From assembly GCA_030150045.1 (NCBI GenBank), contig JASLGM010000031.1, forward strand, positions 1 through 64,000: a stretch of DNA of 64,000 nucleotides, in the 5' to 3' direction. Of this stretch, positions 27,839 to 37,268 are shown in pieces. Source of the DNA: Taishania sp. (GTDB lineage Bacteria; Bacteroidota; Bacteroidia; Flavobacteriales_D; Crocinitomicaceae). How positions within the stretch are numbered: position 1 is the first letter of the stretch; the number at the start of each line of letters is the position of its first letter. A program made the position numbers and the translations under genes. The notes beneath the pieces were generated by a model that saw only the letters and a list, made by a program, of their open reading frames with translations, did no database searches and was not told the origin of the DNA.

Positions 27839-29199
27839 TGTTCCAATTCTATTAATTGATTTCTGTTAACGAAAACAACTTTTAAATCTCCTTTTATTTT
27901 CATAGATTCCAAAAGAAACTTATTTTGTTGCGCTGCGGTTTTGTTGTCATTCATACCACATAGCCAAAAGGCTCTTCCATTTGCATCTACATAACGATGG
28001 GCATAGTCAAGATTTTCGCGCGCTATAAACTTATTATATTTAGTCAACTCTGTAATTTTCACAGAATAATAACCAGACAATAATAAATCTACAAAAGCAT
28101 TAGCACTGTCTTTACTTTCTGTAACATCCCCTTTATTATTTACGGAAAATAATTTTTTTGAATCAGTAATAAAAAGGTCCATAGCCTTTGCATCAACAGC
28201 CTGAATAAATGAAGAGTCCTTACTATAGTCATAAGATGGTAAAATATAATAATGCTTAAACTCTCCTACTTGCTTTGTGTGTACATAAGCAAATCTATAA
28301 TTCACCTTTTTTAGTTTAACACCAGTTTCTTCTTTTTCAATAGTTGTAAAAAGCATTAGACCTCCATTCTTGTAACGATCCCTTTGATTTGAAACAAAAT
28401 TACCAAGAGAATATGCTGTTAACCTCTCTTTTCCATCAATTGTTTTTCGTTCAATAGGCTGTAATACATGCGGATGGCTGCCAATAATCATATCTACACC
28501 TTGCGCATAAACAAATTTCTCCCAATACTTTTGATAAGCACTAGGTAAGGATTGATATTCATTCCCCCAATGCATCAAACATATTATATAATCAGCGCTT
28601 TTCTTGGCCTTTTCAACGTCCTTACGAATTATTGCACTATCGATATAGTTTATGAGCAAAGGCTCTTTCACAAACAATCCATTTGTTCCATATGTATAAT
28701 TCAGAATAGCAACTCGCAGTCCTTTTTTCTCTATTATTAATGGGTAATTCTTCTCTCTCTCTGCTTTATTTCTAAAAGTACCAGTATGTAGTATTTTCAA
28801 GCTATCTAACACATCTAAAGTTCTGATTACTCCTTTCGCTCCACCATCGCAAGAGTGATTATTTGCTGTAACCAACACATCAAACCCAGCCCTTTTTAAG
28901 GCAGAAGAAAGTTCATCAGGGGCTGAGAACTGTGGATAACCCGAATATGGTTTACCCGCATGAGTCACCTCAAGGTTCGCTACTGAAATATCAGACTTTT
29001 CAATAAAAGGTTTAACAAATTGAAAAGAAGGATCATATTCATAATGATCTAGCTTACTATTATACGCTCCCTTAATTTGAGGACCATGCTGCATTACATC
29101 ACCTACAAAACTGATGTTTAATTGTTGTCCAAATAATAATGGTGTAAGTAAAAGTAGGCTACACAGCAACTGGAGCCTTGATAGGTGGAAAAGGATCAT
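27835..29199 (-). CDS. CapA family protein (metallophosphatase-like)
   Basis: 454 residues with a signal peptide (MILFHLSRLQLLCSLLLL to FGQ). The CapA/PGA-synthesis fold motifs are present: FVGDVMQHG, NLEVTHAG, ANNHSCDGGAKG, MHWGNEY and GSHPHVLQPI. These resemble calcineurin-like metal sites. CapA is known from poly-gamma-glutamate capsule synthesis; this exported form without other cap genes may have another role. Its start lies 41 bases inside the thyA coding sequence, in another frame, because no later ATG precedes the signal peptide. It sits between thyA and folA. Confidence 0.87.
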   Translation of the reverse strand: MILFHLSRLQLLCSLLLLTPLLFGQQLNISFVGDVMQHGPQIKGAYNSKLDHYEYDPSFQFVKPFIEKSDISVANLEVTHAGKPYSGYPQFSAPDELSSALKRAGFDVLVTANNHSCDGGAKGVIRTLDVLDSLKILHTGTFRNKAEREKNYPLIIEKKGLRVAILNYTYGTNGLFVKEPLLINYIDSAIIRKDVEKAKKSADYIICLMHWGNEYQSLPSAYQKYWEKFVYAQGVDMIIGSHPHVLQPIERKTIDGKERLTAYSLGNFVSNQRDRYKNGGLMLFTTIEKEETGVKLKKVNYRFAYVHTKQVGEFKHYYILPSYDYSKDSSFIQAVDAKAMDLFITDSKKLFSVNNKGDVTESKDSANAFVDLLLSGYYSVKITELTKYNKFIARENLDYAHRYVDANGRAFWLCGMNDNKTAAQQNKFLLESMKIKGDLKVVFVNRNQLIELEQ

Positions 29200-29953
29200 A
29201 ATTTATTAATTCAAAATCTTGAAAAGTAAATGCAAATAAATCTTTTATTTCAGGATTAATTTTCATCTGAGGAAGAGGTTTGCATTCTCTCGACAACTGT
29301 AATTCCACCTGTTCCATATGGTTTGAATATATATGGACATCTCCAAAAGAATGGATAAAATCTCCAAGTTCTAAATCGCATACTTGAGCAATCATCATTG
29401 TGAGGAGAGCATAAGATGCTATATTAAATGGCACACCTAAGAACGTGTCTGCTGACCTTTGATAAAGCTGACAAGACAATTTACCATCAGCGACATAAAA
29501 TTGAAACAAAGAGTGGCAAGGTGGCAAAGCCATTTCGTCTACTAGTGCTGGATTCCAGGCTGAAACAATCAACCTTCTTGAATCAGGATTGTTCTTGATT
29601 TGATTTACAAGGTTTGTAATTTGATCAACCGAACCACCTGAAGGTTTTGGCCAACTTCTCCATTGGTAACCATATACAGGTCCCAATTCCCCATTTTCAT
29701 CTGCCCATTCGTCCCAAATAGAGACTCCATTATCTTTCAGGTATTGGATGTTTGTCTCACCTTTTAAAAACCATAACAGCTCATGAATAATCGAACGTAG
29801 ATGCAATTTTTTTGTCGTCACACATGGAAATCCTTTAGACAAATCAAATCGCATTTGATACCCAAAAGTTGAAAGGGTTCCTGTCCCGGTTCTATCACCT
29901 TTTTGAACACCATTCTTTAATACGTGTTTTAATAAATCGTGATATTGCTCCAT
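29159..29953 (-). CDS. thyA: Thymidylate synthase
   Basis: 264 residues, the standard ThyA length. It has QKGDRTGTGTLSTFGYQM, the dUMP-binding SWNPALVDEMALPPCH with the catalytic Cys, and the C-terminal IKAPVAV. It makes dTMP from dUMP and methylene-tetrahydrofolate, releasing dihydrofolate for FolA. The capA-like gene starts within its last 41 bases. Confidence 0.97.
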   Translation of the reverse strand: MEQYHDLLKHVLKNGVQKGDRTGTGTLSTFGYQMRFDLSKGFPCVTTKKLHLRSIIHELLWFLKGETNIQYLKDNGVSIWDEWADENGELGPVYGYQWRSWPKPSGGSVDQITNLVNQIKNNPDSRRLIVSAWNPALVDEMALPPCHSLFQFYVADGKLSCQLYQRSADTFLGVPFNIASYALLTMMIAQVCDLELGDFIHSFGDVHIYSNHMEQVELQLSRECKPLPQMKINPEIKDLFAFTFQDFELINYDPFPPIKAPVAV

Positions 29954-30015
29954 AATGTTTGTTTTTGATGAGCGAAAATAAGAAATTTCAATGAGATTCT
30001 TCCTATATTCACTTT

Positions 30016-30411
30016 ATGAAAAAAATGTTCGTTTGTCTTCTAATAATAATAAATACAAGCTTTTTGTTCTCACAAATCATTGAAAAGCCTTTAAAGAAAA
30101 GGCAATATGGCTATTATGAAGGTGCGATTCCTAATTATATAATCAATGAAGGCAATATTCTTCTTGATGTAGAACCTGTTTCAATAAGAATCCATCTTTC
30201 TGCATCTAATCTATCATTGACAATTGGAGAATTCAAACACGAAGGAGGTTATGATATTTTATATACTACAAAATCTTACTCTGTAATTGAGATTCAAAAC
30301 CCACAACAAACCATTAAAGACCGCTACTTGATTTATTCAGATGGGAAGCAAATTTTAAAAGAAGGCATTCACCCTCAACCAAACAGTATATTAAATAAAA
30401 TTAAGTCATAA
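30016..30411 (+). CDS. Small secreted protein, unknown function
   Basis: 131 residues with a clear signal peptide (MKKMFVCLLIIINTSFLFSQ). The mature part has no motif I recognise; it contains PNYIINEGNILLDVEPVSI and a proline-containing tail. It is a single gene, divergent from thyA and convergent with a histidine kinase gene (6 bases between stops). Confidence 0.55.
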   Translation: MKKMFVCLLIIINTSFLFSQIIEKPLKKRQYGYYEGAIPNYIINEGNILLDVEPVSIRIHLSASNLSLTIGEFKHEGGYDILYTTKSYSVIEIQNPQQTIKDRYLIYSDGKQILKEGIHPQPNSILNKIKS

Positions 30412-30417
30412 TCGACC

Positions 30418-31761
30418 TTACTTTGTCAATGGAAAACATACTTTAACAGTAGTGCCCTTCCCAAAGCTACTTCTTATATCTATTTTCCCTCGATGCGCAT
30501 TTACAATGATCTGAACATAATACAACCCCAACCCGAAACCCTTGACATTATGTAAATTACCTGTAGAAACACGATAGAACTTATCAAATATTAGTTTTAT
30601 GTCTTCTTTCTTTATACCAACACCCTGATCTGATATTTCTATACAAAATTGATTGTTTTCATTGAATGAACGTAGAGTAACAAAAGGAGCGTCCTTAGAA
30701 TATTTCATTGCATTATCTATAAGGTTGTTTACGATATTTGTAATGTGTATCGCATCCCCCTTGATCCTATCGTTTTGAGCTTGTAAATCAAAATTAAAAA
30801 CAACATCATCATTTTCATGGATGAATAGGATTGTTTCGCATATTTCTTCTAGAATCTCATGCATTGACAATGTACTTATAGAGATTTCAATCTTCTCCAT
30901 ATCCATTTTTGCAATGTTTAATACCTTTTCAACCAGATTTTGAAGTCTCAAATTTTCTTTATGAATAATACTTGCGTATTTCTGAACAGCTTCAATTTCT
31001 TTTACTGTTCCTCTTAACAACATTTCACTAGAAAGTCCTATAGTGGAAATAGGTGTTTTCAATTCATGTGTCATATTATTAATGAAATCATTTTTAACCT
31101 CTGCAATTCGCTTCTGCCTCAAAATCACAAAAATTGAATAGCCAAAAAACATCAATGGCAAACCCAAAAAGAAAAGCATATACCACCTTCTAGAAAGTGT
31201 TTCACTTTCTATTTTACTAAGATCATCGCCAACAAATGGAAAGTGAACTGTAAAATAATGCCCATCATTTGTCCATTTTAAATTCTCTAGTTCAAACCCT
31301 GTACGGGTTCTACCTTTTGATTCAAACGTTGCTTCTGGAGTAAATGTAATTAGATCTCCATAAGCAATGGAATCAGTAAAACAGTCATAAATTCCATACT
31401 GAAAATCTGTAGAGATATTTTGAGCATATAGCTCTCTTTTCAATAAATTTTCTAAATAAAAAGGATGAAGCTCCTCATTAATATCAACGATAAAATAATT
31501 TGCGGATACTTGTTTAACCGCCCCATACAAATCACTATGGTCGCTGTGATCTTTTGAGATTTGTTGCAATACATTTCTTAAAGCGATATGTACTTGTTCA
31601 ATGAAGTGCTTTTGATTCAGAACTTGCCTGTTATCTTGGATTTCAATTGCTTTCTGTTGTACCTCTAAAGACTTTTGTATCCACAAAACTTGTGTAAACA
31701 AAATACTCATTAATGAAACAATGCCTAGTACAATTGCGAATCGTATTGCTCCTGGTTTCAT
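30418..31761 (-). CDS. Membrane sensor histidine kinase (orphan)
   Basis: 447 residues. One membrane segment at the N terminus, an extracytoplasmic sensor of about 150 residues, and a second segment near 195-215. HisKA has MTHELKTPISTIG; the ATPase domain has NNLIDNAMKYS, DQGVGI and GFGLGLYYV. It is a close relative of the kinase at 37957-39564, which has an adjacent regulator; this one has none nearby. It follows the rhodanese gene by one base, so the two are probably co-transcribed. Confidence 0.9.
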   Translation of the reverse strand: MKPGAIRFAIVLGIVSLMSILFTQVLWIQKSLEVQQKAIEIQDNRQVLNQKHFIEQVHIALRNVLQQISKDHSDHSDLYGAVKQVSANYFIVDINEELHPFYLENLLKRELYAQNISTDFQYGIYDCFTDSIAYGDLITFTPEATFESKGRTRTGFELENLKWTNDGHYFTVHFPFVGDDLSKIESETLSRRWYMLFFLGLPLMFFGYSIFVILRQKRIAEVKNDFINNMTHELKTPISTIGLSSEMLLRGTVKEIEAVQKYASIIHKENLRLQNLVEKVLNIAKMDMEKIEISISTLSMHEILEEICETILFIHENDDVVFNFDLQAQNDRIKGDAIHITNIVNNLIDNAMKYSKDAPFVTLRSFNENNQFCIEISDQGVGIKKEDIKLIFDKFYRVSTGNLHNVKGFGLGLYYVQIIVNAHRGKIDIRSSFGKGTTVKVCFPLTK

Positions 31762-31762
31762 A

Positions 31763-32080
31763 TTAATCTATCTGAATACTAGGGTCTATTTGATGGGACC
31801 AAGCAACAATACCACCTTCAAGATTTATCAAATTGTTGTAACCGTATTGTTGCTCTAAAAAATGAATGACATTAGCACTTCTCATTCCTGAGCGGCATTG
31901 AATTACCACTTCACCTTCTTTTGGGATCTCCGAATATCTTTCTTGAATTTGACTCATTGGAATTAATATCCCTCCCATTTGAGCAGCATCAAATTCATGT
32001 TGTTCTCTTACATCAATCAAAACAATTCCACTATTGTTATCTTGCTTTTCTTTAAACTCCTTTACTGTAATAACTTTCAT
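31763..32080 (-). CDS. Single-domain rhodanese-like protein
   Basis: 105 residues from ATG at 32080, chosen because the nine upstream codons read through a terminator region. The catalytic loop is QCRSGMRS with the active Cys, preceded by IDVREQHEFDAAQMGG. It may transfer sulphane sulphur or act as a small sulphurtransferase. It lies just downstream of a terminator that separates it from the reductase gene, and its stop is one base before the kinase start. Confidence 0.85.
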   Translation of the reverse strand: MKVITVKEFKEKQDNNSGIVLIDVREQHEFDAAQMGGILIPMSQIQERYSEIPKEGEVVIQCRSGMRSANVIHFLEQQYGYNNLINLEGGIVAWSHQIDPSIQID

Positions 32081-32095
32081 GCTTTCTATATATTG

Positions 32096-32126
32096 AAAAA
32101 AGAGCATCCTATTGAATGCTCTTTAC
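32096..32126 (-). terminator. Intrinsic terminator after the reductase gene
   Basis: On the minus strand AAGAGCAT pairs with ATGCTCTT across an 8-base loop, followed by a T-run. It follows the flavoprotein gene and precedes the rhodanese gene. Confidence 0.75.
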
Positions 32127-32137
32127 AAATCATATTA

Positions 32138-33148
32138 TTAAAATCCTTGTACTCCATTTACAGTGGTATACTTAAGAATGTTTTTCTTTTCAGGATGTAT
32201 TCTAGCAAATGCACTTTGAACCGCAAGTGTTCCTTCATGAAAACCACATAAGATTAACTTCAGTTTTCCTGGATAATGGTTCACATCACCCACTGCAAAT
32301 ATACCTGGTGTGTTTGTTGAATAATCAGATGTATCAACTTTAATTGCATTTTTTTCAATTTCTAATCCCCAATTTGCGATTGGTCCAAGGCTGGGTTTTA
32401 AACCAAATAAAGGAATAAAGTGATCTGTTGTTTCAATAATCTCTCCATCTGACTTATGTGAAATAATCACACTTTCTAGACTTTCTGTCCCTTTCAAACC
32501 AATTACTTCTGCTTCTGTTATCAATTTAATTTTACCTTTCTCTGCTAAATCAAAAACTTTTTGAACGGAATCTAAATGCCCTCTAAAAGAGGATGACCTA
32601 TGTACAAGAACAACTTCACTTGCAATTCCTTTATCGGCTAGATAAATTGACCAATCTAAAGCAGAGTCTCCTCCGCCGGCAATAACACACTTTTTCCCAC
32701 GATAAAACTCAGGATCTTTTATTATGTATTCAACTCCCTTGTCTTCGAAATCAGTTAAATTATCAATAGGTGGTTTTCGAGGTTCAAAAACTCCTAAGCC
32801 TCCTGCAATAATAACATTTGGAGCGATATGTTTTGTCCCTTTATCAGTAGTAACAATAAATTTTTCGTCCTCCGTTTTTAGAATATCTACTGCTGCCTCT
32901 CCTAGTGTAAAACCAGGCTTGAATGGTGCAGCTTGTTCCATTAGATTATCAATTAAATCTCCTGCTAATATAGATGGGAAACCTGGTATATCATAAATAG
33001 GTTTCTTTGGGTAAATTTCTGAACATTGTCCCCCAGGCTGTGGAAGAGAATCAATCAAATGACATTTTAGTTTTAATAAACCTGCTTCGAAAATTGTGAA
33101 TAGTCCAACAGGTCCAGCTCCTATAATGATGATATCTGTTTCTATCAT
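32138..33148 (-). CDS. TrxR-like ferredoxin--NADP(+) reductase
   Basis: 336 residues. The FAD motif is IIGAGPVGLFTIFEA and the NADPH motif is AGGGDSALDW, with AVGDVNHYPGK near the C terminus. There is no CxxC redox pair, so it is the thioredoxin-reductase-like ferredoxin-NADP reductase type (YumC-like) rather than a thioredoxin reductase. It supplies electrons between NADPH and ferredoxin in the cytoplasm. A TAnnTTTG box lies about 25 bases upstream. Confidence 0.9.
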   Translation of the reverse strand: MIETDIIIIGAGPVGLFTIFEAGLLKLKCHLIDSLPQPGGQCSEIYPKKPIYDIPGFPSILAGDLIDNLMEQAAPFKPGFTLGEAAVDILKTEDEKFIVTTDKGTKHIAPNVIIAGGLGVFEPRKPPIDNLTDFEDKGVEYIIKDPEFYRGKKCVIAGGGDSALDWSIYLADKGIASEVVLVHRSSSFRGHLDSVQKVFDLAEKGKIKLITEAEVIGLKGTESLESVIISHKSDGEIIETTDHFIPLFGLKPSLGPIANWGLEIEKNAIKVDTSDYSTNTPGIFAVGDVNHYPGKLKLILCGFHEGTLAVQSAFARIHPEKKNILKYTTVNGVQGF

Positions 33149-33172
33149 TTTTCTTGTTTGTAAAGTATACTA

Positions 33173-33180
33173 CAAAGTTA
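33173..33180 (-). promoter_or_regulatory. Putative -7 box of the ferredoxin reductase gene
   Basis: TAACTTTG on the minus strand matches TAnnTTTG, 24 bases before the ATG. No convincing -33 element is seen. Confidence 0.4.
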
Positions 33181-33218
33181 CAAAAACTTATCTGTTCTAT
33201 TTTTTTATGCCTGCATTT

Positions 33219-34667
33219 CTACGCTATTACACCCTTTTTTTTATGATTCTTTATCCATTTATACTCTAAAGCTAAAGTTATGGCGCACATTGCGTATATT
33301 GGTACGGAAGCTTTATCTGTATCTAGGTAATTATTTAATAACCCATGAACGAAGTAAGTAACTAGACTCAAAATAGTAGCCATCAACAAGGTACGAATTT
33401 CTCTATCATCTTCTGGCCATTTATTATACAAGCTAATGGATTGATAAAAGATACATGCTACTAATGCAAATACAGTTAACATTCCAATCGCTCCTGTTTC
33501 CGCCATTGCTCCAAGATACTCACTATGAGCATTTCCCCCATTTCCAAAATTTGTGGAGATTATTGTTAAGTTCTGAGGTCGTTGAAAACGAGCATATTCA
33601 AACGCGTAAGTACCAGGGCCAAAACCTACCCAAGGGCGTTCAGAAACCATGTCAAGTGCACATTGCCATCTATTCAGTCTTTCCAAATTAGAAGCATCTG
33701 AAGTAACATTCGCTGCAGACTGTACTCTTTTACTAAAGTTTTCAGTAGTATGTTCACTTTTATTTTTTTCTAAGCGATGAGTAATTTCTGTCCAATTTGA
33801 GAAAAGTATTAGCCCAGCAATCACTAAAAGACCTGCTATCCAAGAAAATTTAAACCTAATCTTTATTAACCCCCAAACACCTATAGCTGCTATGACAGAT
33901 AGCCAAGCTCCACGTGTATAAGAAAAATATAAACCTATAAGAATAATAGAAATAAAAGACAATAAAATGGCTTGAATAATTGCATTATGTTTTTTATAAA
34001 AATACAATCCAAATACCAATGGGACAACAATTCCAATCGCTGCACCATAGATGGTATGATCTTTAAAAAATGGCCACATTACCCAATGACTTTCCTTTTC
34101 TCCAAATCTATAACTCGCATGTATTATCAAAGTATAGGTAATAACAATCACCATTCCTATCGTGAAGAGCCACATGAAAATGACAATGTTTTTTTTCTTT
34201 TGAAAGATAGAAAAACCATAAAGTAAAACAGGTACAATCAGCCATAAATGTGCCAGCAAGAACTTAAAAGAAATAAGGGGACTTGAGGAAGTTATGGAGG
34301 TAATAAACATCCAAAAAAGATAGACTGAAACAGAAATCACAATTGGACTCCTCCAAAAAACGATATTCAAGGATGTTGCTCTTAATTCTTGCCAAAGACC
34401 AAGTAACAGCAATCCAAAGAGTAAAGGCTCTGTGGGCAAATAAAGTCCAAAACTATCTGAATACTCTTCAATATTTATAGATAAAGGTGTTAATAAAGCG
34501 AGAGCCAAAAAGGTTTTATCACTATAAAATAGAGCGCAGTAAATTACTACCAGCGCGATTGGAAAAAGCGTTAGATAACTTAAGTCTGTCCAAATGAGAT
34601 ATCCAGAAATACCAATATAGATCAACGTCCAAATTAGAAGGTATTTATTGGCTTTAAGTGTCTGCAT
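33219..34667 (-). CDS. O-antigen ligase / polymerase family membrane protein
   Basis: 482 residues with about eleven membrane segments. The Wzy_C-type region is visible: YTRGAWLSVIAAIGVWG, WVGFGPGTYAFEYARF and GNAHSEYLGAMAETGAIG. Such proteins join or polymerise surface glycans at the outer face of the inner membrane. It follows the chain-length regulator gene by one base and the flippase gene further upstream, so it belongs to a surface-polysaccharide export set. Whether it acts as ligase or polymerase cannot be told from sequence. Confidence 0.82.
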   Translation of the reverse strand: MQTLKANKYLLIWTLIYIGISGYLIWTDLSYLTLFPIALVVIYCALFYSDKTFLALALLTPLSINIEEYSDSFGLYLPTEPLLFGLLLLGLWQELRATSLNIVFWRSPIVISVSVYLFWMFITSITSSSPLISFKFLLAHLWLIVPVLLYGFSIFQKKKNIVIFMWLFTIGMVIVITYTLIIHASYRFGEKESHWVMWPFFKDHTIYGAAIGIVVPLVFGLYFYKKHNAIIQAILLSFISIILIGLYFSYTRGAWLSVIAAIGVWGLIKIRFKFSWIAGLLVIAGLILFSNWTEITHRLEKNKSEHTTENFSKRVQSAANVTSDASNLERLNRWQCALDMVSERPWVGFGPGTYAFEYARFQRPQNLTIISTNFGNGGNAHSEYLGAMAETGAIGMLTVFALVACIFYQSISLYNKWPEDDREIRTLLMATILSLVTYFVHGLLNNYLDTDKASVPIYAMCAITLALEYKWIKNHKKKGVIA

Positions 34668-34668
34668 T

Positions 34669-35667
34669 TTATCCTTCAGCTTGCTTTAATTCGCGAATTT
34701 TATCTTGAATCAATAACCCAAAAACAACAAATACAAAGGTTCCTATCATTCCTAATAATACAACTACACTTCTTTTTGGTTTGTCTTTTTTATCTGCTAC
34801 AATCCCTCTTTCAACAACAAATTTATGGTTCATCTCAGCAAAAGCATCTGATTCAGCTTGTTCATAAATTTCCATAAACTTCTCGTACGCTGTGATTTTC
34901 TCTCTTCGTGTATGTTCTAATTCATCAAAATAAGCGCCTTCTTTCTCGTTGATTACGATTTTACTTTTGATTTCTGTTTTTTCTCCAGCCACTTTTGCAT
35001 CTACATACGCCTGATACAATCCTGATCTAGAATCAATATTTAACACTCCTAATTGAGTCAATGAATCAATTGCCTTAGCAACAATTTGAATTTCACCTTC
35101 AAGAATAAGTTTCTTTCTTTGAGCCACTTTAAATGCCTCTCCTGTACGTTGACGAATCAATTCGTTTTTCACGGTATCAATTAAATCAACGATACGGTTC
35201 ACCATTAGCATCGATTGTTTTGGTTCTCTATCATAAACATCGATTTGGATTGATCCATAACGCGTTCTAGTAAAATTGAAATTCTCATTGAATTGCTGTG
35301 TCAATTTATGGTGTTTCACCTTATCATCTTCTGCAATTTCGTAATGGTTCATTAAATCAAACTCTTCCACTATACGATCGCGGATAGAAGAAGCTTGTAG
35401 GATTTGTAACAATTGTTCTGCTTGCTCTGATTCACCAAAATCCATCGAACCTGCTTTTGCGTTTCTTTGTTCCGAGAAAGAAACTGTACTTGTGGCAGTA
35501 GGGAAAACAATTGCAGTGGATTTATAAACAGGAGTAAGTAGTAAAGAGATTACAATTGACACTAAAGTACCTAAAGCAGTAAGAATGATAATTGTCTTTC
35601 TTTTTTTCCAAAGAAACATCAATAGACTTTCTCTATTGTTTTCGAAAGAAGAAATTTCGTTTTTCAT
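34669..35667 (-). CDS. Polysaccharide chain-length determinant (Wzz-like)
   Basis: 332 residues from ATG at 35667 (MKNEISSFENN). A first membrane segment (TIIILTALGTLVSIVISLLL start near residue 26) is followed by PVYKSTAIVFPT, a long periplasmic coiled coil, and a second membrane segment near residues 300-320. It has no cytoplasmic kinase domain, so it is of the Wzz type without BY-kinase. It sits between a flippase gene and a ligase/polymerase gene, as expected for a Wzx/Wzy pathway. Confidence 0.85.
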   Translation of the reverse strand: MKNEISSFENNRESLLMFLWKKRKTIIILTALGTLVSIVISLLLTPVYKSTAIVFPTATSTVSFSEQRNAKAGSMDFGESEQAEQLLQILQASSIRDRIVEEFDLMNHYEIAEDDKVKHHKLTQQFNENFNFTRTRYGSIQIDVYDREPKQSMLMVNRIVDLIDTVKNELIRQRTGEAFKVAQRKKLILEGEIQIVAKAIDSLTQLGVLNIDSRSGLYQAYVDAKVAGEKTEIKSKIVINEKEGAYFDELEHTRREKITAYEKFMEIYEQAESDAFAEMNHKFVVERGIVADKKDKPKRSVVVLLGMIGTFVFVVFGLLIQDKIRELKQAEG

Positions 35668-35750
35668 AAATTTTATAAAACCATTTTTCACAAAATAACT
35701 CAAAAAAAAGCAGTGAGTCACTATGAGAACGTCATTTTCAGTAAACTATT

Positions 35751-37172
35751 TTATGATTTCAAAGTTCCTATTAACGGTTTTAGATCGATTGCCTTGAATA
35801 AAAACAAAATGACAAGAATAAAAACAGGGAAAAACCAGATACCAGGACTTAAAAATAACGAATAGTAACCGACAACATAAAGCAAGCCTACAAATGATGT
35901 AAATTGAACGACACCTTTAAAATGAATAGTAATATTTAGCAGTTTATATACATTTATCCATTGAAAAACGGTCACAACAGATTGTGTTGCGATAGTTGCA
36001 ATTGCAGCGCCAACAGCACCTTGTTTCGGAATAAGTATGAGGTTAAGTATAATATTTATTGCCAAACCAATAATTCCGATTTGATTTAGCCTTCTCATTT
36101 CGCCCCTGGCTGTTAAAAACGTTCCATATATAACACTTGCACACATTACTATAAATGTGAAAAACTGAATTTTCAATAAGAATCCATTATCGTTTTGTAC
36201 ATCTCGATATAAGAAGTGCATCATATCTTCACCATAAAAGTACACCCATGCCACTATGCCAACCGCACCCCAAATCAACAATTTTGAACTGGTTTTTAGC
36301 AAACCAATAGTCTCCTCCTTATCTTTATGTAATTTACTAAACAAAGGCAGCAAAAGTGATCCGAAAAGCATTGCAAACATAAAACCGGCATCAACTAATC
36401 TAAACCCTTGTGCATATAACCCAGCTTCATAACTACCGTTTACATGAAGTCTTTCAACCATTACGGAGTCTAGTCTTGTATAAAGCATCATTAAGACAAT
36501 GAATAATGCATAGGGCAAACTTTCACGTATAAGATAAAAAAAGAAAGGTTTATTGAAATTGAATTTTGGCTTACCGACTTGTCTCAACAGCAAAGTTCCG
36601 GCAATAGAAACCGCTACCAAATTACTAATCAACTGAATACCGATGTAATTTTCAATAGAAAACTGAAAATCGAAACCAGCATAAAGTAAGGTTCCACATG
36701 AGATAAGCACTAAAAACTTATCTATGATTGACAACAACGCATCTTGTTTAAACAACAACAATCCTGAAAGGTAACTCCTACAATAGGTAATAAATGTAAA
36801 ACAGATTTGTTGTAACCCAAATAAGAGAATAATGGGCAACATAGCGGGTTTATACCCAATGACTAATGCAATAACTAAAAGTAATACAATATAAATAAGG
36901 CTAAGAACAAATCGCAAAACTAATGTTACTCCAATATATTTTTTCAATACGTGAGGGAACTGTGCGACATGTTTGGTGGTGAAATTATTTATTCCGAGAT
37001 CTAATAATATATTGAATAAGCAGGCAAAATTAAAGAAAGTGAAATACAATCCATAGGCTTCGGTTCCCATTCGGTTTTGCACTTCAATATCTACTCCAAA
37101 GATCGTTAAAGGTTTAATGATGACATTAACCAATAATAAGAGCAATAAATTAGATAGAAACTTTTTTTGCAT
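35751..37172 (-). CDS. Polysaccharide flippase (Wzx-like, MATE/MVF fold)
   Basis: 473 residues from ATG at 37172; an upstream in-frame TTG at 37211 is less likely. There are about twelve to fourteen hydrophobic segments, LGINNFTTKHVA and the repeat-like pattern of the oligosaccharide flippase family, and SKLLIWGAVGIVAW in the second half. It should flip lipid-linked glycan units across the inner membrane. A second flippase gene lies at 54210-55709. Confidence 0.85.
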   Translation of the reverse strand: MQKKFLSNLLLLLLVNVIIKPLTIFGVDIEVQNRMGTEAYGLYFTFFNFACLFNILLDLGINNFTTKHVAQFPHVLKKYIGVTLVLRFVLSLIYIVLLLVIALVIGYKPAMLPIILLFGLQQICFTFITYCRSYLSGLLLFKQDALLSIIDKFLVLISCGTLLYAGFDFQFSIENYIGIQLISNLVAVSIAGTLLLRQVGKPKFNFNKPFFFYLIRESLPYALFIVLMMLYTRLDSVMVERLHVNGSYEAGLYAQGFRLVDAGFMFAMLFGSLLLPLFSKLHKDKEETIGLLKTSSKLLIWGAVGIVAWVYFYGEDMMHFLYRDVQNDNGFLLKIQFFTFIVMCASVIYGTFLTARGEMRRLNQIGIIGLAINIILNLILIPKQGAVGAAIATIATQSVVTVFQWINVYKLLNITIHFKGVVQFTSFVGLLYVVGYYSLFLSPGIWFFPVFILVILFLFKAIDLKPLIGTLKS

Positions 37173-37214
37173 GCCGAAATTTAAGTATTCTATCGATTTA
37201 TTCTTCAACAATAA

Positions 37215-37253
37215 CTAAAAAAGGGCACATTCTTTCGTCAGCGCCCCTTTAAA
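37215..37253 (-). terminator. Intrinsic terminator after the response regulator
   Basis: On the minus strand, AAAGGGGC and GCCCTTTT flank a 15-base loop and precede a short T-run. It lies about 15 bases after the response regulator stop and before the flippase gene. Confidence 0.55.
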
Positions 37254-37268
37254 TACGATGTAGGTATA

